A stretch of DNA of 64,000 nt from Blautia sp. (GCA_022769545.1 JALEJS010000033.1:23911-87910), one strand, 5' to 3'; shown: positions 18,858-28,028, counted from the first letter of the stretch. Notes: generated by a model from the sequence alone, not told the origin. Numbers and translations: made by a program.

Positions 18858-19823
18858 TTACATCGTATTCACGTCATGAACCGCATAATTATAAATTCGT
18901 TTGTATGTATTGGCCGTATAGTGCAGGCCGTCATCTGTGCCATTGTTGTCAAATCCGAAACCGATTCTGATCAAGCGGGAATAAGTATCAATATATTGAT
19001 ACTCATCTCCAAGCAACACACACATTTTGGAATTAAATGTGCGTACTGCACTTTCTGAACGATGCCGGTCCACCATGCCGTAAGCCTGAATCATCTTCAG
19101 ATTAATCGGATTGAGAGACATGAAGAACAGTCTGCAGTGATGTTTCTGCAGCTGCGGTGCAATTTTTTTCATAAATGAAATATAATTGTACAGATTTGCC
19201 GGATCATTGATCCCCATATGAAACACAATTGCCACCGGCCGCTCTTCTGTACCGTCTCCAAGCGTTTCCAGATTCCTGAGAAGCTCCGGATATCCTACAG
19301 CTCTCAGCCATGGAAGCATACCGCCCCTTTTCGCCACAAAAGATATATTTTCAAATACAGAGCTTCCAAACTGATCCTCCATCGTACTTTTCATCAGATC
19401 TGTCCGGGAATCTCCCACGAAAATCAGGCGGGAATAACGTGCCGTATCCAGCGGAACGATCTGATCCCTCGTGAGACTGATTTCACACTGTACATTAAAA
19501 AAAACCGGAAACAGAGATATGTCTTTCTCAAACACAATGGCCTCATCTACCTGATACTCCGGATCAGAAGTCTTTCCCGGCCTGTCAGACCATCCCAGCA
19601 ATGTATATCCCTGCGGTTCTTCCATGCCGGGAATCCGAAAGGCACTGCCCTTTTGAACCAGGCAGGAATAGCATTGGTTTCCGGAAGCATCACAGACCGT
19701 TACCGAAATCTTTTCCTGATCCATTCCGGCTTCTTTCCCGAAACACTCTGCCGATGGAAAACAAATCAGCACAGCAACAAACAAATACAGCGAACATATC
19801 ACAAGTATTTTATCGATTCTCAT
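18858..19823 (-). CDS. Secreted SGNH hydrolase-like protein with one InlB B-repeat (paralogue)
   Basis: This 321-residue paralogue of the next gene has a signal sequence (ILVICSLYLFVAVLICF), one B-repeat (GYTLLGWSD) and the same C-terminal SGNH domain with FVGDSRTD, FHMGINDP and DGLHYTA. The segment from the GDS block to the end is very close to its neighbour, including the shared string FFMSLNPIN. It looks like a tandem duplication in which repeat number has changed. An ATG at 19838 opens the frame, but GGAG six bases before the ATG at 19823 decides the start. Substrate unknown. Confidence 0.82.
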   Translation of the reverse strand: MRIDKILVICSLYLFVAVLICFPSAECFGKEAGMDQEKISVTVCDASGNQCYSCLVQKGSAFRIPGMEEPQGYTLLGWSDRPGKTSDPEYQVDEAIVFEKDISLFPVFFNVQCEISLTRDQIVPLDTARYSRLIFVGDSRTDLMKSTMEDQFGSSVFENISFVAKRGGMLPWLRAVGYPELLRNLETLGDGTEERPVAIVFHMGINDPANLYNYISFMKKIAPQLQKHHCRLFFMSLNPINLKMIQAYGMVDRHRSESAVRTFNSKMCVLLGDEYQYIDTYSRLIRIGFGFDNNGTDDGLHYTANTYKRIYNYAVHDVNTM

Positions 19824-19927
19824 GTATTTCTCCAACATTTCTTAATACATACCAATCCAGAGCTATGATAGCACAGATTATTCTGATAGACAACAAAAAG
19901 AATTTCTTTTTTAAAAAATGGCTGTTA

Positions 19928-20026
19928 GAATAAAGCGGACAAGTCCGCTTCGAACTCCCTGTATCCCTCAATTCTTGAGGGACTTGCTCCGCTTTACGCG
20001 CCAGATGCGGACTGCCATAGGCAGTC
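19928..20026. repeat. Structured intergenic element with nested short dyads
   Basis: Between amtB and the SGNH operon lies a stretch with AAGCGGAC-AA-GTCCGCTT (perfect 8-bp dyad), CCCTCAA-TTC-TTGAGGG and further copies of GCGGA and TCCGC. It does not code for a believable protein and is too elaborate for a plain terminator. It resembles a dispersed intergenic palindromic repeat, but only one copy is in the window, so this is inference. Confidence 0.4.
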
Positions 20027-20059
20027 AAAATGCCGCAGTACAGGCACCGCGGCATTTTT
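20027..20059 (-). terminator. amtB terminator
   Basis: Inverted repeat AAAATGCCGC and its complement with a 12-base loop, 50 bases after the amtB stop. T-rich flanks exist on both sides, so it may work both ways. Confidence 0.75.
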
Positions 20060-20108
20060 GTATCAAACACATATTCAGTTGTGGCTTTTGAACCGGATAA
20101 CAGATTGC

Positions 20109-21845
20109 TTATTCAACATCCTGAAGGGCATCTGAATTTTCTTCTCCGGTACGGATCTTAACCACACGTTCCACATCATATACGAAAATCTTTCCGTCTC
20201 CGATATGTCCGGTATAAAGAACCTTCTTGGCTGCCTCAATCACGCTGTCAACCGGAATATTGCTTACTACCACTTCCACCTTAATCTTCGGAAGGAGGGT
20301 CGCATCAATTTCAACACCACGATATTTCTCGCCGGCACCCTTCTGAATACCACAGCCCATAACCTGTGTCACCGTCATACCGGTAACACCGAGATCATTC
20401 ATAGCTCTGCGGAGCTTATCATACCGGGACAGCTTTGCAACGATAACCACTTTGTAAATGCCGGACAGATTCGGCTGTTTTACAACCGGAACAGAAGCAT
20501 CCTTCATTGCCTGAGAAGCGGTTACATAATTGTCGTTTCCGAGATTTGTATGTTCGTTTTCTTCCATTGTCATAGACACATCCATGATGCTGAAACCGGA
20601 ATATGCAGATGCAAGACCATGTTCCATGGAGTCCAGACCGACAATTTCCTCTTCCTCTGTGACACGCAGCCCGAATACTGCTTTGATTACATAGAATACA
20701 ATAGTCATTGTAACGGTCGTCCATAATCCAACGGCCAGAACACCAAGAATCTGCAGTCCGAGCTGATGGAAACCGCCGCCGTAGAAAAGACCTACGATAG
20801 AATCATTGCCAGGTGCAGTAGTTGTTGCGAAAAGACCTGTTGCAATGGTACCCCAGATACCGTTCATACAGTGAACTGCCACAGCACCAACCGGGTCATC
20901 AATATGAAGCTTGTAATCCAGAAGCCATACACCAAATACAACCAGAACACCTGCAACAGCGCCAATGATTATGGAACCAAAAGCATCTGTCACATCACAG
21001 GGTGCCGTAATTGCTACCAGACCTGCAAGAGATGCGTTCAGACACATGGAAACATCCGGTTTTCCATAGCGAACCCATGTGAAAATCATACATACAACGG
21101 TTGCAACTGCAGGTGCAACGGTCGTCGTCAGGAAAATCGATGCCAGCTGCTCTACCGAAGTGGCTGCAGCGCCGTTGAATCCATACCAGCCAAGCCAGAG
21201 AATGAAGACACCAAGCGCACCAAGTGCAATGTTATGACCGGGAAATGCATTGACTTTTGTAACCTTGCCGTTTTTGTCTTTGTTGAATTTTCCGATACGC
21301 GGTCCAAGAATTGCTGCACCGATCAGTGCGGAAATACCACCTACCATATGGATGGCACAGGAACCGGCAAAATCATGAAATCCCATCTGAGAAAGCCAGC
21401 CGCCGCCCCAGATCCAGTGTGCTTCCACTGGATAGATCACTGCAGAAATCACTGCAGAGTACACACAGTAGGAAAGGAATTTTGTTCTTTCTGCCATGGC
21501 ACCGGACACGATCGTTGCTGTCGTCGCACAGAATACCAGGTTGAATACAAAATTGGACCAGTCAAATTCTGCGTACGCAGAAAAGATGTCAAATCCGGGT
21601 TTTCCGATGATACCCATCATATCTTCTCCTAAAAGAAGTCCAAATCCGATCAGGATAAAGGTGCAGGTACCGATACAGAAATCCATCAGGTTCTTCATGA
21701 TAATGTTACCGGTGTTTTTTGCTCTGGTAAAACCGGCCTCCACCATGGCAAAACCGGCCTGCATCCAGAAAACCAGCGCGGCTCCGATCAGGAACCAGAC
21801 AGCAAACAGATTGCTGTTTATTGCATCCATAATTTCTTGTGTCAT
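20109..21845 (-). CDS. amtB: Ammonium transporter with fused C-terminal PII domain
   Basis: Residues 1 to about 430 form an Amt channel with eleven membrane helices; FVFNLVFCATTATIVSGAMAE and the conserved His region AVHCMNGIWGT are visible. From about residue 465 a complete PII (GlnB/GlnK) domain follows: YKVVIVAKLSRYDKLRRAM, a T-loop around KGAGEKYRGVEID and GDGKIFVYDVE. The T-loop has no tyrosine at the usual uridylylation place (RGVEID rather than RGxEY), so it probably senses ATP/ADP and 2-oxoglutarate without uridylylation and gates its own channel. The open frame begins at 21911, inside the leader; GAGGAGGAG before the ATG at 21845 gives the real start. Its leader has two hairpins. Confidence 0.95.
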   Translation of the reverse strand: MTQEIMDAINSNLFAVWFLIGAALVFWMQAGFAMVEAGFTRAKNTGNIIMKNLMDFCIGTCTFILIGFGLLLGEDMMGIIGKPGFDIFSAYAEFDWSNFVFNLVFCATTATIVSGAMAERTKFLSYCVYSAVISAVIYPVEAHWIWGGGWLSQMGFHDFAGSCAIHMVGGISALIGAAILGPRIGKFNKDKNGKVTKVNAFPGHNIALGALGVFILWLGWYGFNGAAATSVEQLASIFLTTTVAPAVATVVCMIFTWVRYGKPDVSMCLNASLAGLVAITAPCDVTDAFGSIIIGAVAGVLVVFGVWLLDYKLHIDDPVGAVAVHCMNGIWGTIATGLFATTTAPGNDSIVGLFYGGGFHQLGLQILGVLAVGLWTTVTMTIVFYVIKAVFGLRVTEEEEIVGLDSMEHGLASAYSGFSIMDVSMTMEENEHTNLGNDNYVTASQAMKDASVPVVKQPNLSGIYKVVIVAKLSRYDKLRRAMNDLGVTGMTVTQVMGCGIQKGAGEKYRGVEIDATLLPKIKVEVVVSNIPVDSVIEAAKKVLYTGHIGDGKIFVYDVERVVKIRTGEENSDALQDVE

Positions 21846-21865
21846 AATAATCTCCTCCTCATTCC

Positions 21866-21991
21866 TAAAAAAATAAGGCGAAACATGGAGTTTCAGCTGA
21901 CACAGCTGCAAAACGCCATTGTTTCGCCCGTTAAATACAAAAGGTGCCGGGATATGTTCCTGGCACCTTTGCTTAACATGTGTGTAGTTTA
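21866..21991 (-). promoter_or_regulatory. amtB leader with tandem hairpins and a hexaloop
   Basis: The first hairpin (21940-21970) pairs AAAGGTGCC with GGCACCTTT and is itself followed by TTTTG. The second region holds CGAAAC-AATGGC-GTTTTG (21909-21926), a six-pair stem with an A1/G4 six-base loop. Its bases form the 5' arm of a second terminator (21866-21928, GGCGAAACA against TGTTTCGCC) ending in seven T. The leader begins after the -10 TAAACT at 21986-21991. This is the only leader here with two terminator-like stems. Confidence 0.65.
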
Positions 21992-22014
21992 CAACAGCAA
22001 AGTAAAAAAGTCAA
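21986..22014 (-). promoter_or_regulatory. amtB promoter
   Basis: TTGACT (22009-22014) and TAAACT (21986-21991) are separated by 17 bp on the minus strand. Confidence 0.6.
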
Positions 22015-22080
22015 TCCTATTTTTTTATCTTTGCGTTTTTCTGTTTAATTGTAGAAAATATATAATTATTTTCAAAATAT

Positions 22081-23454
22081 TTATTCATTTTTTACAAATG
22101 ATAACGGCCGAATCTCCTTTCGATAGACATAGCGCATGAGCGAGGCGCTGAACAGGAACGAACATATCTCCGATACCGGAAACGCCCACCACACGCTTGA
22201 CAGACCGCCGATTCTGGAAAACAGGAAGCCACAGGGCAGAAGCACCACCAGCTGCCGCAGCGCAGAAACAAACAAGCTTAACATTCCATGCCCCAACGCC
22301 TGATACACGGATCCGGCAGTAATCCCAAAGCCGGCAAGCAGAAAACTGAGACTGATGGTTTTCAGCGCAGGAATCCCGATTTCAAGCATGACCTCCGAGG
22401 CACTGAACATTCCGAGCAGTGTCTCCGGCAATACATGAAAAAGAATACACCCCAAAATCATGATACCTGTGGCATACATCACACTCAGCTGTATTGTCTT
22501 TACGATCCGCTCCGGTTTTTTCGCACCAAAGTTAAAGGCAATGATCGGAATCAATCCATTGTTCAGACCAAACACCGGCATAAAGATAAAGCTCTGCAGC
22601 TTAAAATATGCTCCGAATACAGCTGCCGCTGTGGATGAAAATCCCATCAGAATCTTATTCATCCCGTAGTTCATGACAGAGCCGATCGCCATCATCACAA
22701 TCGACGGAATTCCCACGCTGTAGATATGTTTCACCAGCTTTATGGTCGGACGGTAACGGAACGGCGCAATATGAAGTTCCTTATTCACCCTGCAGTTCAT
22801 TGCAAGTCCAAGTGCCGCGCCGATTATCTGCCCGGTAACCGTAGCCAGTGCAGCTCCGGCTACTTCCAGTCTCGGAAAGCCAAACAGGCCAAAAATCATA
22901 ATGGGATCCAGTACAATATTGATGACTGCACCGGCCATCTGTGAGACCATGGAGCAGACGGTCTTACCGGTAGACTGCAGAAGCCGCTCAAAAATCATCT
23001 GAAAAAACAGACCGAAAGAAAAAAGTCCAATGATCCGGATATACTGCAGACTGTATTTCGCGATCATGGGATCCGAAGCATTTGCCGTCTGTCCACCTAC
23101 AAACATTCTGCCAAAGATCATGACGATAGCGGCAAACACTACAAAGCTTCCACCGGCCAGCCAGATACCGGTATTCGCCGCACGGTTGGCATACTCGTGC
23201 CGTTTCTCACCGAGAGCCTTGGATACCACCGCATTGATACCCACACCGGTACCGCTTCCCACGGCAATCATCAGATTCTGCACCGGAAACGCCAGCGAGA
23301 CAGCCGTCAGGGCACTCTCCCCAACCTTTGCAACGAAAATGCTGTCTACAATATTATATAATGCCTGAACCAGCATGGATAACATCATAGGCACAGACAT
23401 GGTGATCAGCAGTCTGGCCACCGGCATATACCCCATCTTATTTTCCTGATACAT
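22081..23454 (-). CDS. MATE family efflux transporter
   Basis: This is a 12-helix cation-coupled multidrug or metabolite exporter. Both MatE halves are present, starting with SVPMMLSMLVQALYNIVDSIFVAK, where the two N-terminal motifs are typical, and the second half near GIPSIVMMAIGSVMNYGMNKIL. Length is about 457. The frame can start with TTG at 23472, but the ATG at 23454 with GGAAG upstream gives the family N-terminus. Downstream is the amtB promoter, with no operon partner. Substrate cannot be told from sequence. Confidence 0.9.
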   Translation of the reverse strand: MYQENKMGYMPVARLLITMSVPMMLSMLVQALYNIVDSIFVAKVGESALTAVSLAFPVQNLMIAVGSGTGVGINAVVSKALGEKRHEYANRAANTGIWLAGGSFVVFAAIVMIFGRMFVGGQTANASDPMIAKYSLQYIRIIGLFSFGLFFQMIFERLLQSTGKTVCSMVSQMAGAVINIVLDPIMIFGLFGFPRLEVAGAALATVTGQIIGAALGLAMNCRVNKELHIAPFRYRPTIKLVKHIYSVGIPSIVMMAIGSVMNYGMNKILMGFSSTAAAVFGAYFKLQSFIFMPVFGLNNGLIPIIAFNFGAKKPERIVKTIQLSVMYATGIMILGCILFHVLPETLLGMFSASEVMLEIGIPALKTISLSFLLAGFGITAGSVYQALGHGMLSLFVSALRQLVVLLPCGFLFSRIGGLSSVWWAFPVSEICSFLFSASLMRYVYRKEIRPLSFVKNE

Positions 23455-23611
23455 CCTGCGTTCTTCCAGCAATTTTCTTCCCCATCCTTCCTAAATCGTT
23501 TCTTTTCTCATTGTATAAGAGCCTATTTTATATGTCAACCGACTTCTCTTCTTTTTACACGGTCATGCAGAAAAACCTTTCCGGACATTTTTCGACAATC
23601 CCCGCTTTTCC

Positions 23612-23641
23612 TTGACAGTACAGATGTCTCAATGATAGACT
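23612..23641 (+). promoter_or_regulatory. Promoter of the ABC-F gene
   Basis: TTGACA (23612-23617) and TAGACT (23636-23641), 18-bp spacer, about 60 bases before the ATG. Confidence 0.55.
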
Positions 23642-23699
23642 CCAGATACAGAAGAATATGTCTTTTTGTTCTTCTTGATTATAATTGCGAGGTATACTC

Positions 23700-25250
23700 A
23701 TGATTCTCAATGTAAAAAATTTAAGTCACGGTTTCGGAGACCGTGCCATCTTTGAAAATGTTTCCTTTCGCCTTCTGAAAGGCGAACATATCGGCCTGAT
23801 CGGAGCAAACGGCGAGGGGAAATCGACCTTTATGAATATCATCACCGGAAAACTGATGCCGGACGAGGGTACCGTCGAGTGGATGAAGCATGTCCGTGTG
23901 GGTTATCTGGATCAGCATGCAGTTCTGGAAAAGGGCATGACCATACGGGATGTGCTTCGTTCCGCTTTTGATTTTCTCTTTCAGATGGAGTCAGACATGA
24001 ACCGTATGTTTGACCGGATGGCGGAAGCCACCCCGGAAGAAATGGAAACCCTTCTGGAGGAAACCGGAACCATTCAGGAGCTTCTGGAGCATCATGATTT
24101 TTACATGATCGATGCGAAGGTGGAAGAAGTTGCCCGGGCCCTTGGCCTTATCGAGATCGGGCTGGACCGGGACGTCACAGAGCTGTCCGGCGGGCAGCGT
24201 ACCAAGATTCTCATGGCAAAGCTGCTTCTGGAAAAACCGGACATTCTTCTTCTGGATGAGCCAACCAATTATCTGGACGAACAGCACATCGAATGGCTGA
24301 AACGATATCTGAACGATTATGAAAATGCGTTCATCCTGATCTCCCATGACATTCCGTTCCTGAACAGCGTAGTCAATCTGATCTATCACATGGAAAACCG
24401 GCGTCTGGACCGGTATCCCGGAGATTACGACAAGTTTCAGGAGGTCTATGCCATGAAAAAGTCTCAGCTGGAAGCCGCCTACAATCGCCAGCAGCAGGAA
24501 ATCCGGGATCTGAAGGATTTCGTAGCCCGAAATAAGGCGCGTGTTGCCACGAGAAACATGGCTATGGCCCGCCAGAAAAAGCTGGATAAAATTGATCTCA
24601 TTGAACTCGACCGGGAAAGACCCAGGCCTGAATTTCATTTCCAGATGGCCCGGACTTCCGGAAAAGATATTTTCACCACCAGGGATCTTGTCATCGGATA
24701 TGAGGAACCCCTCACAAGACCCCTGAACCTGCATATGGAACGCGGCGAGCGCATCGCTCTCACCGGTGCCAACGGAATCGGAAAAACTACCCTTCTCAAA
24801 AGCATCCTCGGTCTGATCTCCCCCTGTTCCGGCACGGTGGAACTGGGCGACTATCAGGAGGTTGGATATTTTGAACAGGAAACGCCGGAGGGAAACCGCA
24901 GCACCTGTATCGAGGAGCTATGGAAGGAATTTCCGGCTTACACGCAGTATGAGGTACGCGCCGCTCTTGCAAAATGCGGTCTGACCACAAAACATATTGA
25001 AAGTCAGGTCCAGGTCTTAAGCGGAGGCGAACAGGCCAAGATCCGCCTCTGCAAAATCATGAACCGTCCCACCAATATCCTCCTTCTGGACGAGCCCACC
25101 AATCATCTGGATGCAGACGCAAAAGAAGAGCTGAAGCGGGCACTTCTGGAATACAAGGGCAGCATTCTCCTGATCTGCCACGAGCCGGAGTTTTATCTGG
25201 ATGTGGTCACAAAGGTCTGGAACTGCCAGGAATGGTCTCTGAAAATATGA
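23700..25250 (+). CDS. ABC-F family ATPase (YkpA/YbiT-like)
   Basis: Two ABC domains in one soluble chain without membrane segments: Walker A GANGEGKSTF and signature LSGGQRTKIL with DEPTNYLD in the first, GANGIGKTTLL and LSGGEQAKIR with DEPTNHLD in the second. The P-site-tRNA-interaction linker between them is long and charged (EAAYNRQQQEIRDLKDF). ABC-F proteins bind the ribosomal E site and act in translation or in antibiotic target protection. This sequence looks more like the housekeeping YkpA/YbiT type than the resistance types, but that is a judgement. The ATG at 23700 has GAGG seven bases before it; an upstream TTG is less likely. Confidence 0.9.
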   Translation: MILNVKNLSHGFGDRAIFENVSFRLLKGEHIGLIGANGEGKSTFMNIITGKLMPDEGTVEWMKHVRVGYLDQHAVLEKGMTIRDVLRSAFDFLFQMESDMNRMFDRMAEATPEEMETLLEETGTIQELLEHHDFYMIDAKVEEVARALGLIEIGLDRDVTELSGGQRTKILMAKLLLEKPDILLLDEPTNYLDEQHIEWLKRYLNDYENAFILISHDIPFLNSVVNLIYHMENRRLDRYPGDYDKFQEVYAMKKSQLEAAYNRQQQEIRDLKDFVARNKARVATRNMAMARQKKLDKIDLIELDRERPRPEFHFQMARTSGKDIFTTRDLVIGYEEPLTRPLNLHMERGERIALTGANGIGKTTLLKSILGLISPCSGTVELGDYQEVGYFEQETPEGNRSTCIEELWKEFPAYTQYEVRAALAKCGLTTKHIESQVQVLSGGEQAKIRLCKIMNRPTNILLLDEPTNHLDADAKEELKRALLEYKGSILLICHEPEFYLDVVTKVWNCQEWSLKI

Positions 25251-25261
25251 AGCATGTGCAT

Positions 25262-25300
25262 AAAAAGGGCGTCCGGATAATCCGGACGCCTGCACTTTTT
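25262..25300. terminator. Bidirectional terminator
   Basis: Perfect 10-bp dyad GGCGTCCGGA with a TAA loop (25268-25290), flanked by A and T tracts. It separates the converging ABC-F and secreted-protein genes. Confidence 0.8.
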
Positions 25301-25302
25301 TC

Positions 25303-25923
25303 CTATCTGTATGTTGTATAAATATATGCTCCATAAGAATAAGTCGGCTTTGCACCATAATACTTTGTTCCACCATAATTTTTATATGGTCTTACAAAGA
25401 AATAGTAATTTTTATACTTGGTAAGTGTTCCGGTAATATAGGTATTTCCGGTAGTCACTTTCACACAGCGGAAGGTATTTCCACCATCTGTGGACATATA
25501 TACCATATATCCGCTGCTTCCGTATGCACGCGGCCATGTAACTTTCATGCGGCTGCTTCCGTACAGACTGAGAGAGACTTTTGGAGCATTGCATGTATAA
25601 AGCGTTCTGGAGCTGACTTTCTTTCCGCTTGTGTTATAACCGGTAACGGTAGTTCTGTACCACATGTTTCTTGCAAGTGCATAATCCAATGTAGTGTACG
25701 TGGTCGTTTTTGAATATTTGTTTCCGTTGTAAATATTCTGGAAGGTGTATTTTACCTTTGCCTCACCCTTCGTCGCTTTGCTGATTTTAAAACGAACCTT
25801 TCCATTTGACAAAGCGTAGATACCCTGGAAACTGATCGCTGCAGATGCCTCTACTGCAGTTCCCGCAACAAGCGTAAACACCATCAGAAAGCATACCAGC
25901 ATTCTGCTTATTTTTTTCTTCAT
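25303..25923 (-). CDS. Small secreted protein with fibronectin-like region
   Basis: A signal peptide with cleavage near VEASAA is followed by about 175 residues rich in Tyr, Thr and Lys (KYKNYYFFVRPYKNYGGTKYYG). The pattern KVTWPRAYGSSGYMVYMSTDGG resembles fibronectin type III strands found in clostridial surface proteins. No catalytic motif and no anchor are visible. The frame opens at 25977, but ATG at 25923 with AAGGA upstream precedes the signal peptide. Function unknown. Confidence 0.75.
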   Translation of the reverse strand: MKKKISRMLVCFLMVFTLVAGTAVEASAAISFQGIYALSNGKVRFKISKATKGEAKVKYTFQNIYNGNKYSKTTTYTTLDYALARNMWYRTTVTGYNTSGKKVSSRTLYTCNAPKVSLSLYGSSRMKVTWPRAYGSSGYMVYMSTDGGNTFRCVKVTTGNTYITGTLTKYKNYYFFVRPYKNYGGTKYYGAKPTYSYGAYIYTTYR

Positions 25924-26223
25924 ACTTCTCATTCCTTTCTGTGAATTTTTCGTGAATTCATACATATAGCATATCACTTTTTCCCAGAAAATTCAATTAT
26001 TGTTTCAAAAATATCAGCAAATTTAAATAATCCGTAATATATTCCAGTCAGTTTATCTGTTCCTTCTTTTTTCTCTTTGTTCTCCCGACGCATTCTTCGT
26101 CAGGAAACAAAAAAATTACAAATTATGACTGGACGAATTCACTGTTTTGTGAGAGAATGATGCTAGGATGTTAGGTTTATTTCCACAACATCACAGTCAA
26201 TCAAACTTGAAAGGAGTTTTAAA

Positions 26224-26916
26224 ATGATTTATTCACGCGAAGTAGAAGAAATGTGTCCAGTGGCACAGGGCGTGCATCATGGCGCTGCCCCGATTCCCGA
26301 AGAAGCAAAATGGGTACAGGCAAAAGAAGTTAAAGATATTTCCGGTTTTACACACGGTGTTGGCTGGTGTGCTCCTCAGCAGGGTGCATGTAAGCTTTCC
26401 CTGAATGTAAAAGAAGGTATCATCCAGGAAGCACTGGTTGAAACCATCGGCTGCTCCGGTATGACTCATTCTGCTGCTATGGCATCCGAAATTCTTCCGG
26501 GACTGACTGTTATGGAAGCACTGAACACAGACCTTGTCTGTGACGCGATCAACACAGCTATGAGAGAACTGTTCCTGCAGATCGTTTACGGACGTTCTCA
26601 GTCTGCTTTCTCCGAAGACGGACTTGCAGTAGGCGCCGGACTGGAGGACCTTGGAAAAGGACTTCGCTCTCAGGTTGGTACTATGTACGGAACACTCAAA
26701 AAAGGTCCCCGTTATCTGGAAATGGCTGAAGGTTATGTTACAGGTATCGCTCTTGACGAAGATGATCAGATCATCGGCTATCAGTTCGTAAGCCTTGGAA
26801 AAATGACAGACTTCATCAAAAAAGGTGATGACCCGAATACTGCTTGGGAAAAAGCAAAAGGTCAGTATGGCCGTGTAGCGGATGCTGTTAAGATCATCGA
26901 CCCGAGAAAAGAATAA
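26224..26916 (+). CDS. IscU/NifU-like scaffold protein paired with a GGGtGRT protein
   Basis: The 230-residue protein has an IscU/NifU-N-like core: a Cys in GVGWCAPQQGACKL, strand pairs, then TIGCSGMTHSAAMASEILPGLTVMEAL, which matches the Cys-containing loop and helix of NifU. A further conserved segment GYVTGIALDEDDQIIGYQFV lies near the C-terminus. Three cysteines could hold a cluster. NAD or FAD motifs are absent. A clear AAAGGAG precedes the ATG. The next gene starts 15 bases after, so they form a two-gene operon. The scaffold role is inferred from fold similarity; there is no IscS or SufS gene nearby. Confidence 0.8.
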   Translation: MIYSREVEEMCPVAQGVHHGAAPIPEEAKWVQAKEVKDISGFTHGVGWCAPQQGACKLSLNVKEGIIQEALVETIGCSGMTHSAAMASEILPGLTVMEALNTDLVCDAINTAMRELFLQIVYGRSQSAFSEDGLAVGAGLEDLGKGLRSQVGTMYGTLKKGPRYLEMAEGYVTGIALDEDDQIIGYQFVSLGKMTDFIKKGDDPNTAWEKAKGQYGRVADAVKIIDPRKE

Positions 26917-26931
26917 TAGGAGGACAAATCA

Positions 26932-27942
26932 ATGGCTTTATTTGAATCATACGAGAGACGAATTGACAAAATCAATTCCGTTTTAAACAGCTATGGAATC
27001 GCTTCTATTGAGGAAGCTGAAAAAATCACAAAAGACGCTGGTCTTGACGTATACAATCAGATCAAAGGCATTCAGCCGATCTGCTTTGAAAATGCATGCT
27101 GGGCATACATCGTAGGTGCTGCCATCGCAATCAAAAAAGACTGCCGCAGAGCTGCTGACGCTGCTGCAGCAATCGGTGAAGGTCTTCAGGCTTTCTGTAT
27201 CCCGGGTTCTGTTGCCGATACCCGTAAAGTAGGTCTTGGTCATGGAAACCTCGGAAAAATGCTTCTGGAAGAAGAGACCGAATGCTTCGCATTCCTTGCA
27301 GGACATGAGTCCTTCGCTGCTGCGGAAGGTGCCATCGGTATCGCAGAAAAAGCAAACAAGGTTCGTCAGAAACCACTTCGTGTCATCCTGAACGGTCTTG
27401 GAAAAGATGCTGCACAGATCATCTCCCGGATCAACGGATTTACATTTGTTGAGACAGAATATGATCCTTATACAAACGAAGTAAAAGAAGTTTACCGCAA
27501 ATCCTACTCCGAAGGCCTTCGCGCAAAAGTTAACTGCTATGGTGCAAACAGTGTACCGGAAGGCGTTGCTATCATGTGGAAAGAAAACGTTGACGTTTCT
27601 ATCACAGGTAACTCCACAAACCCGACACGTTTCCAGCATCCGGTTGCAGGTACATACAAAAAAGAGCGTATCGAAGCAGGCAAGAAATACTTCTCCGTTG
27701 CTTCCGGCGGTGGTACAGGACGTACCCTTCATCCGGACAACATGGCTGCAGGCCCGGCTTCTTATGGTATGACCGATACTCTCGGACGTATGCACTCTGA
27801 TGCACAGTTCGCAGGTTCTTCTTCTGTACCGGCTCACGTAGAAATGATGGGTCTGATCGGTGCAGGTAACAACCCGATGGTTGGTATGACAGTTGCTGTC
27901 GCTGTTTCCATCCAGGAGGCTGCTGACGCAGGCAAATTCTAA
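26932..27942 (+). CDS. GGGtGRT family protein of unknown function
   Basis: The family is named after the motif seen here as SGGGTGRTLHPDNMA (about residues 262-276). The 336-residue protein is soluble, with conserved segments IVGAAIAIKKDCR, GHGNLGKMLLEE, ILNGLGKDAAQIISRINGF and a C-terminal GAGNNPMVGMTVAVAVSI. The glycine-rich loop may bind a nucleotide or phosphate, but no known fold signature is complete. It is read with the IscU-like gene and ends at a strong terminator. The base composition and codon use (GCA, GGT, CTT) look like those of well-expressed genes. No biochemical role is known to me. Confidence 0.85.
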   Translation: MALFESYERRIDKINSVLNSYGIASIEEAEKITKDAGLDVYNQIKGIQPICFENACWAYIVGAAIAIKKDCRRAADAAAAIGEGLQAFCIPGSVADTRKVGLGHGNLGKMLLEEETECFAFLAGHESFAAAEGAIGIAEKANKVRQKPLRVILNGLGKDAAQIISRINGFTFVETEYDPYTNEVKEVYRKSYSEGLRAKVNCYGANSVPEGVAIMWKENVDVSITGNSTNPTRFQHPVAGTYKKERIEAGKKYFSVASGGGTGRTLHPDNMAAGPASYGMTDTLGRMHSDAQFAGSSSVPAHVEMMGLIGAGNNPMVGMTVAVAVSIQEAADAGKF

Positions 27943-27959
27943 AAAATGGCGTAAAATAT

Positions 27960-27993
27960 TCCGGGAATGGCAAAAGCCATTCCCGGATTTTTT
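27960..27993 (+). terminator. Terminator of the IscU-like/GGGtGRT operon
   Basis: A 12-bp perfect stem TCCGGGAATGGC with an AAAA loop and six T residues. Confidence 0.9.
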
Positions 27994-28028
27994 GTTTCTA
28001 AAATCATTATCATATCTTTTCATTCATT

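Noticed and set aside
19810..20070. 86-codon frame on the minus strand between amtB and the SGNH gene
   Set aside because: It runs through the amtB terminator and the palindromic element, has no RBS and a composition unlike a protein.
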